Origin: UMGS1387 sp045646465 | GTDB lineage: Bacteria > Bacillota > Clostridia > Oscillospirales > CAG-382 | Assembly: GCA_045646465.1 (NCBI GenBank) | Contig: JAZRKT010000020.1 | Span: 1-42,888 of the forward strand | DNA: 42,888 nt | Reading direction: 5' to 3' | Shown: positions 22,753 through 31,171 of the stretch, one piece after another | How the letters are laid out: each line of letters starts with the position of its first letter | Numbering within the stretch: the first letter of the stretch is position 1 | Notes under the pieces: generated by a model | Databases searched by the model: none | Told to the model about the DNA's origin: nothing | Seen by the model: the letters and a program-made list of their open reading frames with translations, nothing else | Program-made: the position numbers and the translations under genes

Positions 22753-23222
22753 ACCAGAACGAACCGAAAATCATTGATTCCGTAAGACTTGCACTTAAGG
22801 AAGTTAAGGAAGCGGCAGATTCTCAGACAATAATCGGCGATCCCATAACGGTAGGAGAGGTTACCCTTATACCTGTATCAAAAATTTCCATCGGAGTGGG
22901 TATCGGCGGCGGTACCTACGGCAAGGATTTTACCAATAACGCAGGAGGCGGTGGTACGGGACTTACCGTTTCTCCCGTAGCATTTATAGTTGTTGACAAG
23001 GATGGAGGCACAAAGCTTCTCAACATCGGAAACGAGTCCGCATCGGCAAGTAATAAAATTTCGGGTACCGTAAACGAAATTGACAAGGCACTTGATAATG
23101 TGCCCGATATTATTACAAAGGTAAAGGGTATTTTCTCAAAGAAGAAGGATGAAGAAACCGTTGTTACCAAAACAGAAGTGACAACAGAAACAGTAACCGT
23201 GGAAACTGATGAAGAAAAATAA
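22749..23222 (+). CDS. gerW: GerW (YtfJ) family sporulation protein
   Basis: A 157-residue protein of the GerW/YtfJ family. The hallmark stretch runs from QTIIGDPITVGEVTLIPVSK through the glycine-rich GVGIGGGTYG and AGGGGTGLTVSPVAFIVVD to KLLNIGN. A Thr/Glu-rich tail follows. In Bacillus the homologue is needed for normal spore germination; in many Clostridia it is a conserved partner of DUF2953. Its start overlaps the DUF2953 stop by 4 bp and its end overlaps the ABC exporter start by 14 bp, so the three are one transcription unit. Confidence 0.92.
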   Translation: MNQNEPKIIDSVRLALKEVKEAADSQTIIGDPITVGEVTLIPVSKISIGVGIGGGTYGKDFTNNAGGGGTGLTVSPVAFIVVDKDGGTKLLNIGNESASASNKISGTVNEIDKALDNVPDIITKVKGIFSKKKDEETVVTKTEVTTETVTVETDEEK

Positions 23223-24858
23223 GCAAAACGAAAAAAACGCCCTTAAGTGGATTTATACCGTCGCAAAGCCCTATTTGCCAAGGCTTATGACCGTAATGCT
23301 TATCAACGGCATTCTTGCTTGTACCGGCACCGTTACGGCACTTGTTACAAAGCAATTGCTTGACAGCGCAACAGACGGCAATATGAACGGTCTTATGAAA
23401 TTTTCGGTTATATGTGTACTTATTGCGTTGTTTCAGATAGGAATTTCGGTTTTTCTCAGATATTATACCGAAAAGTTGCGTGCAAAGCTGGATATAGGCT
23501 TTAAGGAACGTCTTTTCGGAAATCAGCTTAACAAGAATTATCCCGAAATACGTGCTTTTCACACAGGCGAGCTTGTAAACAGACTGACAGGCGATGTGTC
23601 GGTGATTACTGATGCTGTAACAAATCTTCCGCCTACGGTGGTGTCTGTAGCGGTAAGACTTACCTGTGCTTTTACAGTGCTTGTCATAATGCAATGGCAG
23701 TTTGCCATTGTGTTCGGTATCGGTGGCGTTATCATCTTTACCACAACACGTCTTTTGCGTGATAAGGTAAAGCAATTGCACAAGGATATGCAAAAGCAGG
23801 AAGGAAGAGTGCGCTCCTTCTGGCAGGAGGTGCTTGAAAATCTGCTTGTTGTAAAATCCTTCGGCGGAGAAGAAATGTCGGTTGAAAAATCGTCACTTCT
23901 TCAGAAGGAGCACTATAAGGTGCGTATGAAAAAATCCCTTGTAGGCTCTCTTTCGTCGGGTGCAAACCACTTTGTAATGAGATTCGGCTACATATTTGCC
24001 CTTGTGTGGTGTGCAGGAAAAATGGCGCTCAAGCAAATGTCCTTCGGTACGCTTACGGCAATAACAAGCCTTGTTTCTCAGGTGCAGCTACCTTTTTCAA
24101 GCCTTTCGGGAATAGTGCCCAGATACTATGCGGCAATTTCCTCGGCTGAAAGAATTATGGAAATTGAGGAGCTTGGCGACGAACAGGGAGCTGAAGGCAA
24201 TGATGAGCTTCCTTCTTATGACGAATTTGATAAAATTGCCATAACAAATCTTGACTTTGCCTATGACAGAGAGCCTGTTATAAAGGGCTTGAACTTTGAA
24301 ATAAATAAAGGTGACTTTGTTTCGGTTACAGGTGAGTCGGGAATAGGAAAGAGCACGCTTTTCAAGCTGCTGCTTGCAATATATGAGAAAAAGAACGGAG
24401 ACATAGAATTTGTTTTCGGTGACCGACGTGTTGCGGCAGGCAAGAATACAAGAAAAATGTTTGCCTATGTTCCTCAGGGAAATCTGTTGTTTTCAGGTAC
24501 GTTAAGAGAAAATCTCCTGTTCCTTGCAGGGGATAAGACATGTGAGGAAATTGATTTTGCCCTTACGGCAGCCTGTGCTAAGGAATTTACTGACAGCCTT
24601 CCCGACGGACTTGATACCGTTATAAGCGAAGGCGGAATGGGACTTTCGGAAGGGCAGGCGCAAAGGCTTGCCGTTGCTCGTGCAATCCTCAGCTCACGGG
24701 ATATTTTGCTTTTTGACGAGGCGACAAGCGCACTTGACGAAAAGACGGAAAGACAGATGCTTGAAAACATCAAACAGCTTACCGATAAAACCTGCATTAT
24801 GGTTACCCATAAACCGGCGGCGCTTGAAATATGCAATAAGAATCTTCATTTGGCTTAA
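23209..24858 (+). CDS. ABC transporter, fused permease and ATPase (type I exporter half)
   Basis: A 549-residue protein with an N-terminal transmembrane domain of about six helices (residues 20-290) and a C-terminal ATPase. Walker A is GESGIGKST (about 374-382), Q-loop AYVPQGN, signature LSEGQAQR (about 478-485), Walker B DILLFDEATSAL and H-loop MVTHKP. It should work as a homo- or heterodimeric exporter; the substrate is unknown, though linkage to gerW hints at a sporulation-stage or envelope role. ATG 23209 lies inside the end of gerW. Confidence 0.93.
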   Translation: MKKNKQNEKNALKWIYTVAKPYLPRLMTVMLINGILACTGTVTALVTKQLLDSATDGNMNGLMKFSVICVLIALFQIGISVFLRYYTEKLRAKLDIGFKERLFGNQLNKNYPEIRAFHTGELVNRLTGDVSVITDAVTNLPPTVVSVAVRLTCAFTVLVIMQWQFAIVFGIGGVIIFTTTRLLRDKVKQLHKDMQKQEGRVRSFWQEVLENLLVVKSFGGEEMSVEKSSLLQKEHYKVRMKKSLVGSLSSGANHFVMRFGYIFALVWCAGKMALKQMSFGTLTAITSLVSQVQLPFSSLSGIVPRYYAAISSAERIMEIEELGDEQGAEGNDELPSYDEFDKIAITNLDFAYDREPVIKGLNFEINKGDFVSVTGESGIGKSTLFKLLLAIYEKKNGDIEFVFGDRRVAAGKNTRKMFAYVPQGNLLFSGTLRENLLFLAGDKTCEEIDFALTAACAKEFTDSLPDGLDTVISEGGMGLSEGQAQRLAVARAILSSRDILLFDEATSALDEKTERQMLENIKQLTDKTCIMVTHKPAALEICNKNLHLA

Positions 24859-24925
24859 AATGCCTTTTTACAAGGCTTTAGTAATAAAATCTATGGAAAT
24901 TGTTTTCATTTTACAGCTTGAAATG

Positions 24926-24996
24926 TATCACAGATGGTGATATCATATCGGCGTCAATGTAGCGGACGGTCTGCAGAGATTGTCCGCTTTCTTTTT
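24926..24996 (+). promoter_or_regulatory. Leader with hairpin and attenuator-like terminator before an ECF S gene
   Basis: Hairpin TATCAC/GTGATA (24926-24942) is followed by an intrinsic terminator AGCGGAC/GTCCGCT (24961-24988) with a T-rich tail TTTCTTTTT, only 24 bp before the start at 25020. A short competing pairing CGTC (24952) with GACG (24965) could break the terminator. ECF S genes often sit behind riboswitches, but I see no TPP, FMN, THF or preQ1 consensus. It may instead simply be the terminator of the exporter operon. Confidence 0.4.
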
Positions 24997-25019
24997 GCAG
25001 TAAGAAAGGGAGATATGCC

Positions 25020-25520
25020 ATGAATAATAAAGTGGGAAAAATTGCACGCTCATCAATGATAGCCGCACTTGTATGTGTTGCCACAATGATTATCAAGGTG
25101 CCTTCGCCGCTTAACGGATATGTCAATCTGGGAGACGGCATTGTATTGCTTGGCGGATGGCTTCTGGGACCTGTTTACGGCTTTTTTGCCGCCGCTGTCG
25201 GCTCTGCTCTTGCAGATTTGCTGTCGGGGTACGGTGTGTATGCGCCTGCAACATTTGTGATAAAGGGAGCTGTAGCGCTTACGGCTTTTTACATATTTCG
25301 CTTTCTGTCAGGAAAGACGCCAAAGGTGATTGCAAGATTTGTTTCGGCTTTTTGTGCAGAGCTTGTAATGGTTGCGGGATACTATGTTTTTGAGGGATTT
25401 CTCTACGGTTTTGTTCCCTCGGCTGTCAATATTATCCCCAATGCCGTACAGGGAGTTTTTGGAATTGTTATAGGTGCGGTTCTTATCAATGTTTTGGGAA
25501 AACTGAAAATCAAGTTCTGA
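25020..25520 (+). CDS. ECF transporter S component (riboflavin/HMP-type family)
   Basis: A 166-residue integral membrane protein with about five to six hydrophobic helices. The start KIARSSMIAALVCVATMIIK, then NGYVNLGDGIVLLGGWLLGP (the NxGD segment) and DLLSGYGVYAPATFVIKG, match the ECF-ribofla_trS group of substrate-capture subunits that pair with shared EcfA/EcfT modules. The vitamin or cofactor bound cannot be told. The start follows AAAGGGAG. The gene stands alone between an attenuator-like leader and an antiporter gene; no EcfAT genes are in the window. Confidence 0.88.
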   Translation: MNNKVGKIARSSMIAALVCVATMIIKVPSPLNGYVNLGDGIVLLGGWLLGPVYGFFAAAVGSALADLLSGYGVYAPATFVIKGAVALTAFYIFRFLSGKTPKVIARFVSAFCAELVMVAGYYVFEGFLYGFVPSAVNIIPNAVQGVFGIVIGAVLINVLGKLKIKF

Positions 25521-25675
25521 AAAATTTAATAAAAACAGAAAGGCGGACTTTTCCTACTTTTGCTACTCATTTATTAACATAAACGTTGCAAATATATAAT
25601 ACATTTTCCATTAAATTGTAGTTTAATAAATAAGGTTTTGCGCAAGCATATAATAGGTATGAAAGAAGAATAAAA

Positions 25676-26965
25676 ATGAGTACATTATTATCAGTATCAA
25701 TCGCTCTTTTGGGTGGTCTTTTGATGACGAGAGTTTTCAAGCCCTTAAAGCTACCGTCGGTAACGGCGTATCTTATTGCAGGAGTGCTTATCGGTCCATA
25801 CTGCTTAGGTCGGCTGGGTGTGGGAGGCGTCGGCTTTGATTCGATGGAGTCAGTTGAGCATCTCGGTCTTATAGCGGACGTTGCGCTTGGTTTTATCGCT
25901 TTCTCAATCGGAAGCGAATTTAGAGTTGAGGAATTAAAGGAAATCGGTAAAAAGGCGTTTGTAATCGGTATTTTCCAGGCACTTGTAGCAACGCTGTTTG
26001 TAGATATTGCACTTATTGTTTTACATATTCTTATGCCGGACCAGATAAGCGTGGCACAGGTTATAACTCTCGGTGCAATAGCAACGGCAACAGCACCTGC
26101 GGCAACACTTATGGTTGTACGTCAGTACAAAGCAAAAGGTCCGCTTACAGACCTGCTTTTGCCGATAGTTGCCCTTGACGACGCAGTAGGTCTTATAGTT
26201 TTCGCAGTATCCTTCGGCATTGCAAAGACTCTTGGCTCAGGACCTGTGGACGTCATTTCAATTATAGTAAATCCTCTTGTTGAAATTATTGCATCCCTTG
26301 TTCTGGGTGCCGTTATGGGATGGCTTCTTACACAGATTGAAAAGCTTTTCAACTCCAACACAAACCGTCTCAATATGACAATTGCATTTGTACTGCTTAC
26401 AGTTTCCCTTTCTATGATAAAGTTTGAAATTGCAGGCGTACATATTGGCTTCTCTTCGCTTCTTGTGTGTATGATGTTGGGTACTGTGTTCTGCAACATC
26501 TGTCCACTTTCCCACGACCTTATGGAAAAGACGGACAAGTGGACTTCTCCCTTATTTGCGTTGTTCTTTGTAATAAGCGGTGCTGAGCTTGAGCTTAATG
26601 TATTTGCAAATTATGCAGTTGTTGTGGTAGGTGTTGTATACATTATCTTCCGTTGCCTCGGTAAGTATTTCGGTACTCTTGCAAGTGCAAAGGCAACGGG
26701 CTGCGAAAGTAACATCTGCAAGTACCTTGGTATCACACTTTTCCCACAGGCAGGTGTGGCACTTGGTATGTGTACAATAGCAAGTGCACAGTTTGGTCAG
26801 CAGGGCGTTCTGATAAGAAACATCACGCTGTTTGCTGTGCTTATATATGAGCTGTTCGGTCCGCTTCTCACAAGATGGTCGCTTACAAAGGCGGGCGATA
26901 TCAAGCCGATGTCAGATGAGGTTAAGAACAGAAGACAGATTAAGCTTGAAAATGTAAGTAAATAA
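25676..26965 (+). CDS. Cation/proton antiporter (CPA2/Kef-type, Na_H_Exchanger family)
   Basis: A 429-residue polytopic membrane protein with about 12 hydrophobic helices. The CPA2 pattern starts with LPSVTAYLIAGVLIGP (about 26-41) and includes LGFIAFSIGSEF and the ion-binding helix segment LPIVALDDAVGLIVFA (DD near residues 168-169). No C-terminal TrkA-N regulatory domain is present; the protein ends in a short charged tail. It is expected to exchange Na+ or K+ for H+ across the membrane. It is a single-gene unit with a clear terminator after it. The 155 bp upstream is AT-rich, with TATAAT-like boxes but no convincing -35. Confidence 0.92.
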   Translation: MSTLLSVSIALLGGLLMTRVFKPLKLPSVTAYLIAGVLIGPYCLGRLGVGGVGFDSMESVEHLGLIADVALGFIAFSIGSEFRVEELKEIGKKAFVIGIFQALVATLFVDIALIVLHILMPDQISVAQVITLGAIATATAPAATLMVVRQYKAKGPLTDLLLPIVALDDAVGLIVFAVSFGIAKTLGSGPVDVISIIVNPLVEIIASLVLGAVMGWLLTQIEKLFNSNTNRLNMTIAFVLLTVSLSMIKFEIAGVHIGFSSLLVCMMLGTVFCNICPLSHDLMEKTDKWTSPLFALFFVISGAELELNVFANYAVVVVGVVYIIFRCLGKYFGTLASAKATGCESNICKYLGITLFPQAGVALGMCTIASAQFGQQGVLIRNITLFAVLIYELFGPLLTRWSLTKAGDIKPMSDEVKNRRQIKLENVSK

Positions 26966-26980
26966 TATTATGGCAGTTGG

Positions 26981-27020
26981 AAAATCCACGTATCTTGACG
27001 GGTGCGTGGATTTTTGTTTT
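26981..27020 (+). terminator. Terminator after the antiporter gene
   Basis: A 10-bp stem AAAATCCACG/CGTGGATTTT with a 14-base loop and a T-rich tail. A second GC-rich hairpin (GGGCTGCT/AGCAGTCT) follows around 27033-27057; the rest of the 290-bp gap holds the ROK promoter. Confidence 0.85.
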
Positions 27021-27188
27021 GGAATAAGAAAAAGGGCTGCTTTCCTGACAGCAGTCTCTTTGCTGAAATTATTTCACCTGCAATGAGCTCGTTTTCGCAC
27101 TTGCAAAGGTTTTGCTTTTCTTAAAGTATAAGATATGCGTTCTTCATTGTCAAGTCGTTTTACAAACAAAGGGCTTTTTTATCATTGG

Positions 27189-27217
27189 TTGACAATAGCC
27201 GTAAAATGTGGTAAAAT
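27189..27217 (+). promoter_or_regulatory. Sigma-A promoter of the ROK regulator gene
   Basis: Consensus TTGACA, a 17-base spacer and TAAAAT, 38 bp before the start at 27256. Confidence 0.8.
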
Positions 27218-27255
27218 CTATACAAATTAAGATTGTCTTAAAAAGAGGTCAATAA

Positions 27256-28380
27256 ATGAGTATACCAAGAAATGCCGAATATACAAAACAGTATAACCAG
27301 AAGCTGTTTCTGCGTCTTTTGCACCGCGAGCCTATGTCAAGAGCAGATATTGCACGCAAAATCGGGCTTACAAGAGCATCCGCCTCTCTTATTGCAGACG
27401 AGCTGTTAAAGGACGGTTGGTTAAACGAGTCAAAGCTTGCGTCGTCGGCAAAATCGGGACGTCCTCCCGTGGCATTGAGCATTGCAGAGGATGCTTGCTA
27501 CGCAATAGGCATATTTCTTAACCGTGACGGCTGTTCGGCAGGAGTTGTATCCTTCAGCGGAAAAGTGATTTGCAAGGCAAGCTTCAAGCTGACACAGCAA
27601 GAGGATAAGCTTTCCTCGCTGTGTGCAAGTCTTGAAAAGCTTATTGAGGCTTCGGGGGTTAAACGTAAAAAAATCATCGGTGCAGGTATTTCGGCACCCG
27701 GTTTCCTTGATGCCCAAAATGGAAGAATATTCAATTCGAAATGCTTTAATCTGTGGCATAACACCGATATGACAAATTTTGTTTCGCAGACGCTGAATAT
27801 GCCTGTATATATGGAAAATGATGCAAGCTCCATTGCTCGCTTCAACCTCGGAAAGCCAGAAGCACACGGAAGCGAAAATTATCTGCTTTTGCTTGTTGAC
27901 AGCGCAGTAGGCTCGGGAATTATACTTTCTGGCAAGCTTTTCCACGGCAAAAATTTCTTTACGGGTGAGCTTGGACATACAAGCATAAAGCTTGACGGCA
28001 AGCGTTGCGAGTGCGGAAACAGAGGCTGTCTTGAAGCATACGCTGCAATTCCAAATATTCTTGAAGGAACTCGCTTTTCCTCCTGGGAGGATGTTATGAA
28101 TGAACGCCACATTTCGGAGGATGCAAAGGGGCTGTTTGAAAGAGAAATAGAGTATCTTGCGGCAGGCATAACAAACCTTGCAAATCTTATGGGTATTGAT
28201 TCGGTGCTTATTGCAGGAGACCTGAGGTATGACGCAGAGTCTGCATCGGAACAGCTTGAAAAAGCGGTTAACGAAAGAGTCCTTCATCACCCTATAAAGG
28301 TTTATCCAGCCTGCTCCGATGCCAACATAAAGCCACTTGCTTCGGCAGAGATTGTGTTTGACAGATTTTTGTCTGTATGA
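27256..28380 (+). CDS. ROK family transcriptional regulator (XylR/NagC-like)
   Basis: A 374-residue protein with an N-terminal winged helix (MSRADIARKIGLTRASASLI, about residues 27-46, then SGRPP) and a C-terminal ROK sugar-kinase-like domain. The ROK zinc motif is CECGNRGCLEAYA (about 250-262), preceded by GELGHTSI. The glucokinase-like phosphate loop is only partly kept, as in regulators. It should repress or activate sugar-uptake genes depending on a bound sugar. No sugar transporter lies next to it, so its target is unclear. The start follows AAAGAGG. Confidence 0.92.
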   Translation: MSIPRNAEYTKQYNQKLFLRLLHREPMSRADIARKIGLTRASASLIADELLKDGWLNESKLASSAKSGRPPVALSIAEDACYAIGIFLNRDGCSAGVVSFSGKVICKASFKLTQQEDKLSSLCASLEKLIEASGVKRKKIIGAGISAPGFLDAQNGRIFNSKCFNLWHNTDMTNFVSQTLNMPVYMENDASSIARFNLGKPEAHGSENYLLLLVDSAVGSGIILSGKLFHGKNFFTGELGHTSIKLDGKRCECGNRGCLEAYAAIPNILEGTRFSSWEDVMNERHISEDAKGLFEREIEYLAAGITNLANLMGIDSVLIAGDLRYDAESASEQLEKAVNERVLHHPIKVYPACSDANIKPLASAEIVFDRFLSV

Positions 28381-28507
28381 TATAAAGTGAAGGTTGGGCT
28401 GTCCTTTGAATCGACACGATAATATGAACGGAGAAGAAGGCTTTGTTGCAAGAGGACTAAAGCAGAGAGAGGATTTTTTTAATTAAAAAGGAGGATTGTT
28501 TTGTACT

Positions 28508-28969
28508 ATGTCTAAAAAAGGAAAAATCATATGGGTACTGACTGTTGTTTTGTGTGCGGCGTTGCTTACAGCCGTGTATTTCGCCTTCGGTAAAAGCGGA
28601 AAAACTCAGCCTGCGCAAAGGCCCAATACCGCTGTCACAGACACAGCTGAAGAAGTGCAGGAGCAGCAAGTAAGCAAAAACATTATTATTACCGTTGCAG
28701 GACCCGACGGCGAAAGCACAAGCTATGAGCTTGCAACAAAAGCAGAATATCTGTCGCAAGCGATGGAAGATGCGCAAGGTCTTACTTTTTCGGGAAGCGA
28801 CGGTCCTTACGGCATTATGCTTGAGGTTGTAAACGGAGTAAGTGCCGTTTATGAGGAGGACGGGGCATACTGGTCGGTGCTTGTTGATGGCGAATACGGT
28901 ATGCACGGAATAGATACACAGCTTGTACAAGACGGTGTCGAGTACACCCTCGTTTATACACTTGCGTAA
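28508..28969 (+). CDS. DUF4430 membrane-anchored protein
   Basis: A 153-residue protein with a single N-terminal hydrophobic segment (about residues 5-26) without a clear lipobox, a polar linker and a C-terminal DUF4430 domain (about 60-153): SYELATKAEYLSQAMEDAQG then GIMLEVVNGVSAVYEEDGAY then WSVLVDGEYG. DUF4430 is related to a domain of eukaryotic transcobalamin/intrinsic factor and in Bacillota often sits beside ECF S components. ATG 28508 is 13 bases after AAGGAGG, a long spacing. Its stop overlaps the next start by 1 bp (TAATG). It is probably an extracellular capture or assisting domain for that transporter. Confidence 0.85.
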   Translation: MSKKGKIIWVLTVVLCAALLTAVYFAFGKSGKTQPAQRPNTAVTDTAEEVQEQQVSKNIIITVAGPDGESTSYELATKAEYLSQAMEDAQGLTFSGSDGPYGIMLEVVNGVSAVYEEDGAYWSVLVDGEYGMHGIDTQLVQDGVEYTLVYTLA

Positions 28970-29487
28970 TGAAAAAGGGTATTGATTTTGCAAAGGATGC
29001 CGCTATTGCGGGCTTGATGACGGCACTTCTCACATCGGGAAAAATGGCGTTGGCATTTATACCCAACGTGGAAATAGTGTCCTTTATGATTATTATGTTT
29101 TCGGTGTACTTGGGCAGAAAGACGATTTTAAGCGTGTTTGCCTTTGTGCTTATTGAAGGTCTTCTGTACGGCTTCGGCTTTTGGTGGATAGGCTACCTTT
29201 ACACCTGGCCTTTGCTTTGCCTTGTCAGCTGTGCCGTAAGAAAGAAGGCTTCTCACTTTGTACTTACCGTAATATCGACGCTTTTCGGTTTGCTGTTCGG
29301 ATTTCTGTCGTCCTTTGCATATATTTTTGCAGGTACGGCAAATCCCGGAATAGGTTATGCCTTGTCCTGGTGGATAGCGGGTATTCCCTTTGATTTAATA
29401 CACGGAGCAGGCAACCTTGCGGTTATGGCTTGTCTTTACGTGCCTGTATCAAGGGTGCTGGCTCTTGCCATAAAAAATAATACATAA
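28969..29487 (+). CDS. ECF transporter S component coupled to DUF4430 protein
   Basis: A 172-residue membrane protein with about five to six hydrophobic helices. Segments such as AAIAGLMTALLTSGKMALAF, FIPNVEIVSFMIIMFSVYLG and PFDLIHGAGNLAVMACLYVP fit the ECF S-component fold. The NxEIVSF pattern is what I recall from S components of the CbrT/unknown-ligand group. Translation is coupled to the DUF4430 gene. A corrinoid ligand is plausible given the DUF4430 link, but this is inference, and I find no cobalamin-riboswitch consensus upstream. Confidence 0.85.
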   Translation: MKKGIDFAKDAAIAGLMTALLTSGKMALAFIPNVEIVSFMIIMFSVYLGRKTILSVFAFVLIEGLLYGFGFWWIGYLYTWPLLCLVSCAVRKKASHFVLTVISTLFGLLFGFLSSFAYIFAGTANPGIGYALSWWIAGIPFDLIHGAGNLAVMACLYVPVSRVLALAIKNNT

Positions 29488-29497
29488 CAAAAAAGAA

Positions 29498-29541
29498 GGA
29501 GCTGTATCAAAACGATTTAAAACATCGCAATGATACAGCTC
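29498..29541 (+). terminator. Long hairpin after the DUF4430-ECF operon
   Basis: GAGCTGTATC pairs with GATACAGCTC over 10 bp, with an inner CGAT/ATCG stem. There is no T tail on the + strand; A-rich sequence on the 5' side would give a T tail on the other strand. It is closely similar to the minus-strand hairpin at 20902-20947. Confidence 0.6.
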
Positions 29542-29669
29542 TTAATAATGTCGTTTGCTATAGTGTGAGCTCCATATATTATGTATAAAGGCACTATAAC
29601 ACAGAATATTGCTCTTGTCAATTCTATCAAAAGAGTCGTAAATAAAGCTGTGCACTTGAACAAAAACGC

Positions 29670-29698
29670 TTGACAAATCAGGGGAATCGTGTTATTAT
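29670..29698 (+). promoter_or_regulatory. Sigma-A promoter of the stalk-domain protein gene
   Basis: Consensus TTGACA, a 17-base spacer and TATTAT. Transcription would start near 29705, which restricts the start codon of the next gene to 29710 or later. Confidence 0.8.
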
Positions 29699-29709
29699 TA
29701 ACTAACAGA

Positions 29710-30336
29710 ATGGATAAATGGACATTTGTAATTGGACGAAGGGATGTGTGTGTCATAAACAGCAGATGTCTTTTGCGTCTGACGGCGGTTTTGATTGTTC
29801 TGTCGTTTATGGGCACGTTTTTCTGTACTGCTCAGGAAATAACAAAGCAGGAGAGGCTTAAAAACACCCTTTATCTCCAGGCAGACAACTATTCAAGTGC
29901 CAAGGACGGCGTGCTTGCCGTAATTGATAAGCAAGACAAATCGGTGACACCCAAGATGCTTGACGGCGTGTTTTACGTACCGTTAAGATATGTGCTTGAA
30001 AGCTTTGGTGTAGAAGTTGGCTGGGAAGACGAGTCAAAGTGCGTCACGATATCGGGCGGCGGCAAAAAGCTTTCCCTTTCGGTAAAGGATGACGAAGTAA
30101 GACTCGGAGCATTGAAGGAAAAGCTTTCCTTTGACTGCTTTATAGACAACGAAAGAACATATCTGGCACTGGAGGACGTTTCAAAACTTATAAAGTGCAA
30201 TACCCATTTTTACTCATCCCACAAAGCGGCGGTAATAGCTGTGGGGCAGAGCTGGGACAGCGAGCGTGACGCTGAGAAGCAGGCGCATTCGGCAATGGAA
30301 TTTGCCATATCGCCTTTCTTCAAAATGTTCACGTAA
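29710..30336 (+). CDS. Exported protein with copper amine oxidase N-terminal (stalk) domain
   Basis: A 208-residue protein (if ATG 29710 is used). The hydrophobic signal segment LTAVLIVLSFMGTFFCTAQ is followed by one PF07833-like stalk repeat: SVTPKMLDGVFYVPLRYVLE, SFGVEVGWEDESKCVTI, then FIDNERTYLALEDVSKLI. Despite the name, this domain is a small beta-structure found on many Clostridia surface proteins and is not catalytic. A start at GTG 29746 would give a more typical signal peptide and lies behind GAAGGG, though only 2 bases away; ATG 29710 would leave almost no leader. It stands before the dockerin-like gene (47-bp gap). Confidence 0.75.
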   Translation: MDKWTFVIGRRDVCVINSRCLLRLTAVLIVLSFMGTFFCTAQEITKQERLKNTLYLQADNYSSAKDGVLAVIDKQDKSVTPKMLDGVFYVPLRYVLESFGVEVGWEDESKCVTISGGGKKLSLSVKDDEVRLGALKEKLSFDCFIDNERTYLALEDVSKLIKCNTHFYSSHKAAVIAVGQSWDSERDAEKQAHSAMEFAISPFFKMFT

Positions 30337-30383
30337 ACAAACAGGAAAAAATAAAAAGTATTATATACGAAGGAGGAGAACTT

Positions 30384-31154
30384 GTGAAAAAGATTCTCAA
30401 AACAATCCTGCTTGCGATATTGTGTCTGACAGTTTTGTCAGCTGCGGTATTTGCTGCTGAAAACATTACTGCAAACAGTGACGGAACTTTCCCTGCTTCC
30501 TATGCTGACGGAACAGACGGAGAATACTACGCGCTTGTTGTAGTAAAGGGCATTTATACTGAAACAGATACACCCGTAATTTCCGAAACAACTGTTATTC
30601 ACATCGATCAGGTGATGGCGGGAGAAAACGGAGCATTATTTGAAGATTTCACACCTAACGCAAACGATCCTGCTACAGTTTATGTAGGCGGCTCAGACCT
30701 TGACGACGGTCCTGTGATTCTCGGCTACATCAACGCAGAAGAACCCACCAAGGAATACAAGGTAAGCGTATCGGTAACTGCTGACAGTGATGCTACTGCT
30801 ACAGTTAAGCTTACAGCAGAAGGCGTTGAAGTAATTGCGGTTTACAACGAAGTAACCGATAAGTATGAAGCTACTGTTGCTGAAGGTACATATAAGCTGA
30901 CAGTTAACGTTCCCAAGCATCTTTCATACACAATGAACGAGCTTGTTGTTGCGGCTGAGGTTAATAAGGCTGTGACACTTCTCGGCGGTGACGTTGATGC
31001 AAGTGGTACAATTGATGAAGTTGATCTTGGTAACATACTTACCGATTTTGCAAGTACAGATTCGGAGTATGACATTACAGGCGAAGGTACTGTTGATGAG
31101 GTCGACCTTGGTATAGTTCTTACAAACTTCAGCGTAGCGAGCGTTGTTGAATAA
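30384..31154 (+). CDS. Exported protein with C-terminal dockerin-like EF-hand repeats
   Basis: A 256-residue protein with a signal peptide (KILKTILLAILCLTVLSAAVF, cleavage near AFA-AE). The middle region is beta-rich with no recognised enzyme domain (EYKVSVSVTADSDATATVKL). The C-terminus has two calcium-loop repeats typical of type I dockerins: GDVDASGTIDEVDLGNIL and YDITGEGTVDEVDLGIVL, each with D-x-[DT]-x-[SE]-G-x-[IV]-D-x-x-D. The GTG start lies behind AGGAGG. A dockerin binds a cohesin on another protein. It is followed 17 bp later by an exoprotein whose first domain resembles a cohesin fold. It could also be a self-contained cell-surface protein. Confidence 0.8.
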   Translation: MKKILKTILLAILCLTVLSAAVFAAENITANSDGTFPASYADGTDGEYYALVVVKGIYTETDTPVISETTVIHIDQVMAGENGALFEDFTPNANDPATVYVGGSDLDDGPVILGYINAEEPTKEYKVSVSVTADSDATATVKLTAEGVEVIAVYNEVTDKYEATVAEGTYKLTVNVPKHLSYTMNELVVAAEVNKAVTLLGGDVDASGTIDEVDLGNILTDFASTDSEYDITGEGTVDEVDLGIVLTNFSVASVVE

Positions 31155-31171
31155 TTAGGAGGACATAGGTT

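Noticed and set aside
27430..28290. A 286-codon minus-strand frame opposite the ROK regulator
   Set aside because: The product is rich in Cys, Lys and His without a recognisable pattern, while the + strand frame has complete ROK motifs.
28381..28507. Cobalamin riboswitch before the DUF4430-ECF pair
   Set aside because: The B12-box (GCCACTG-type) and the long conserved core are absent, and the leader is only about 125 bp.
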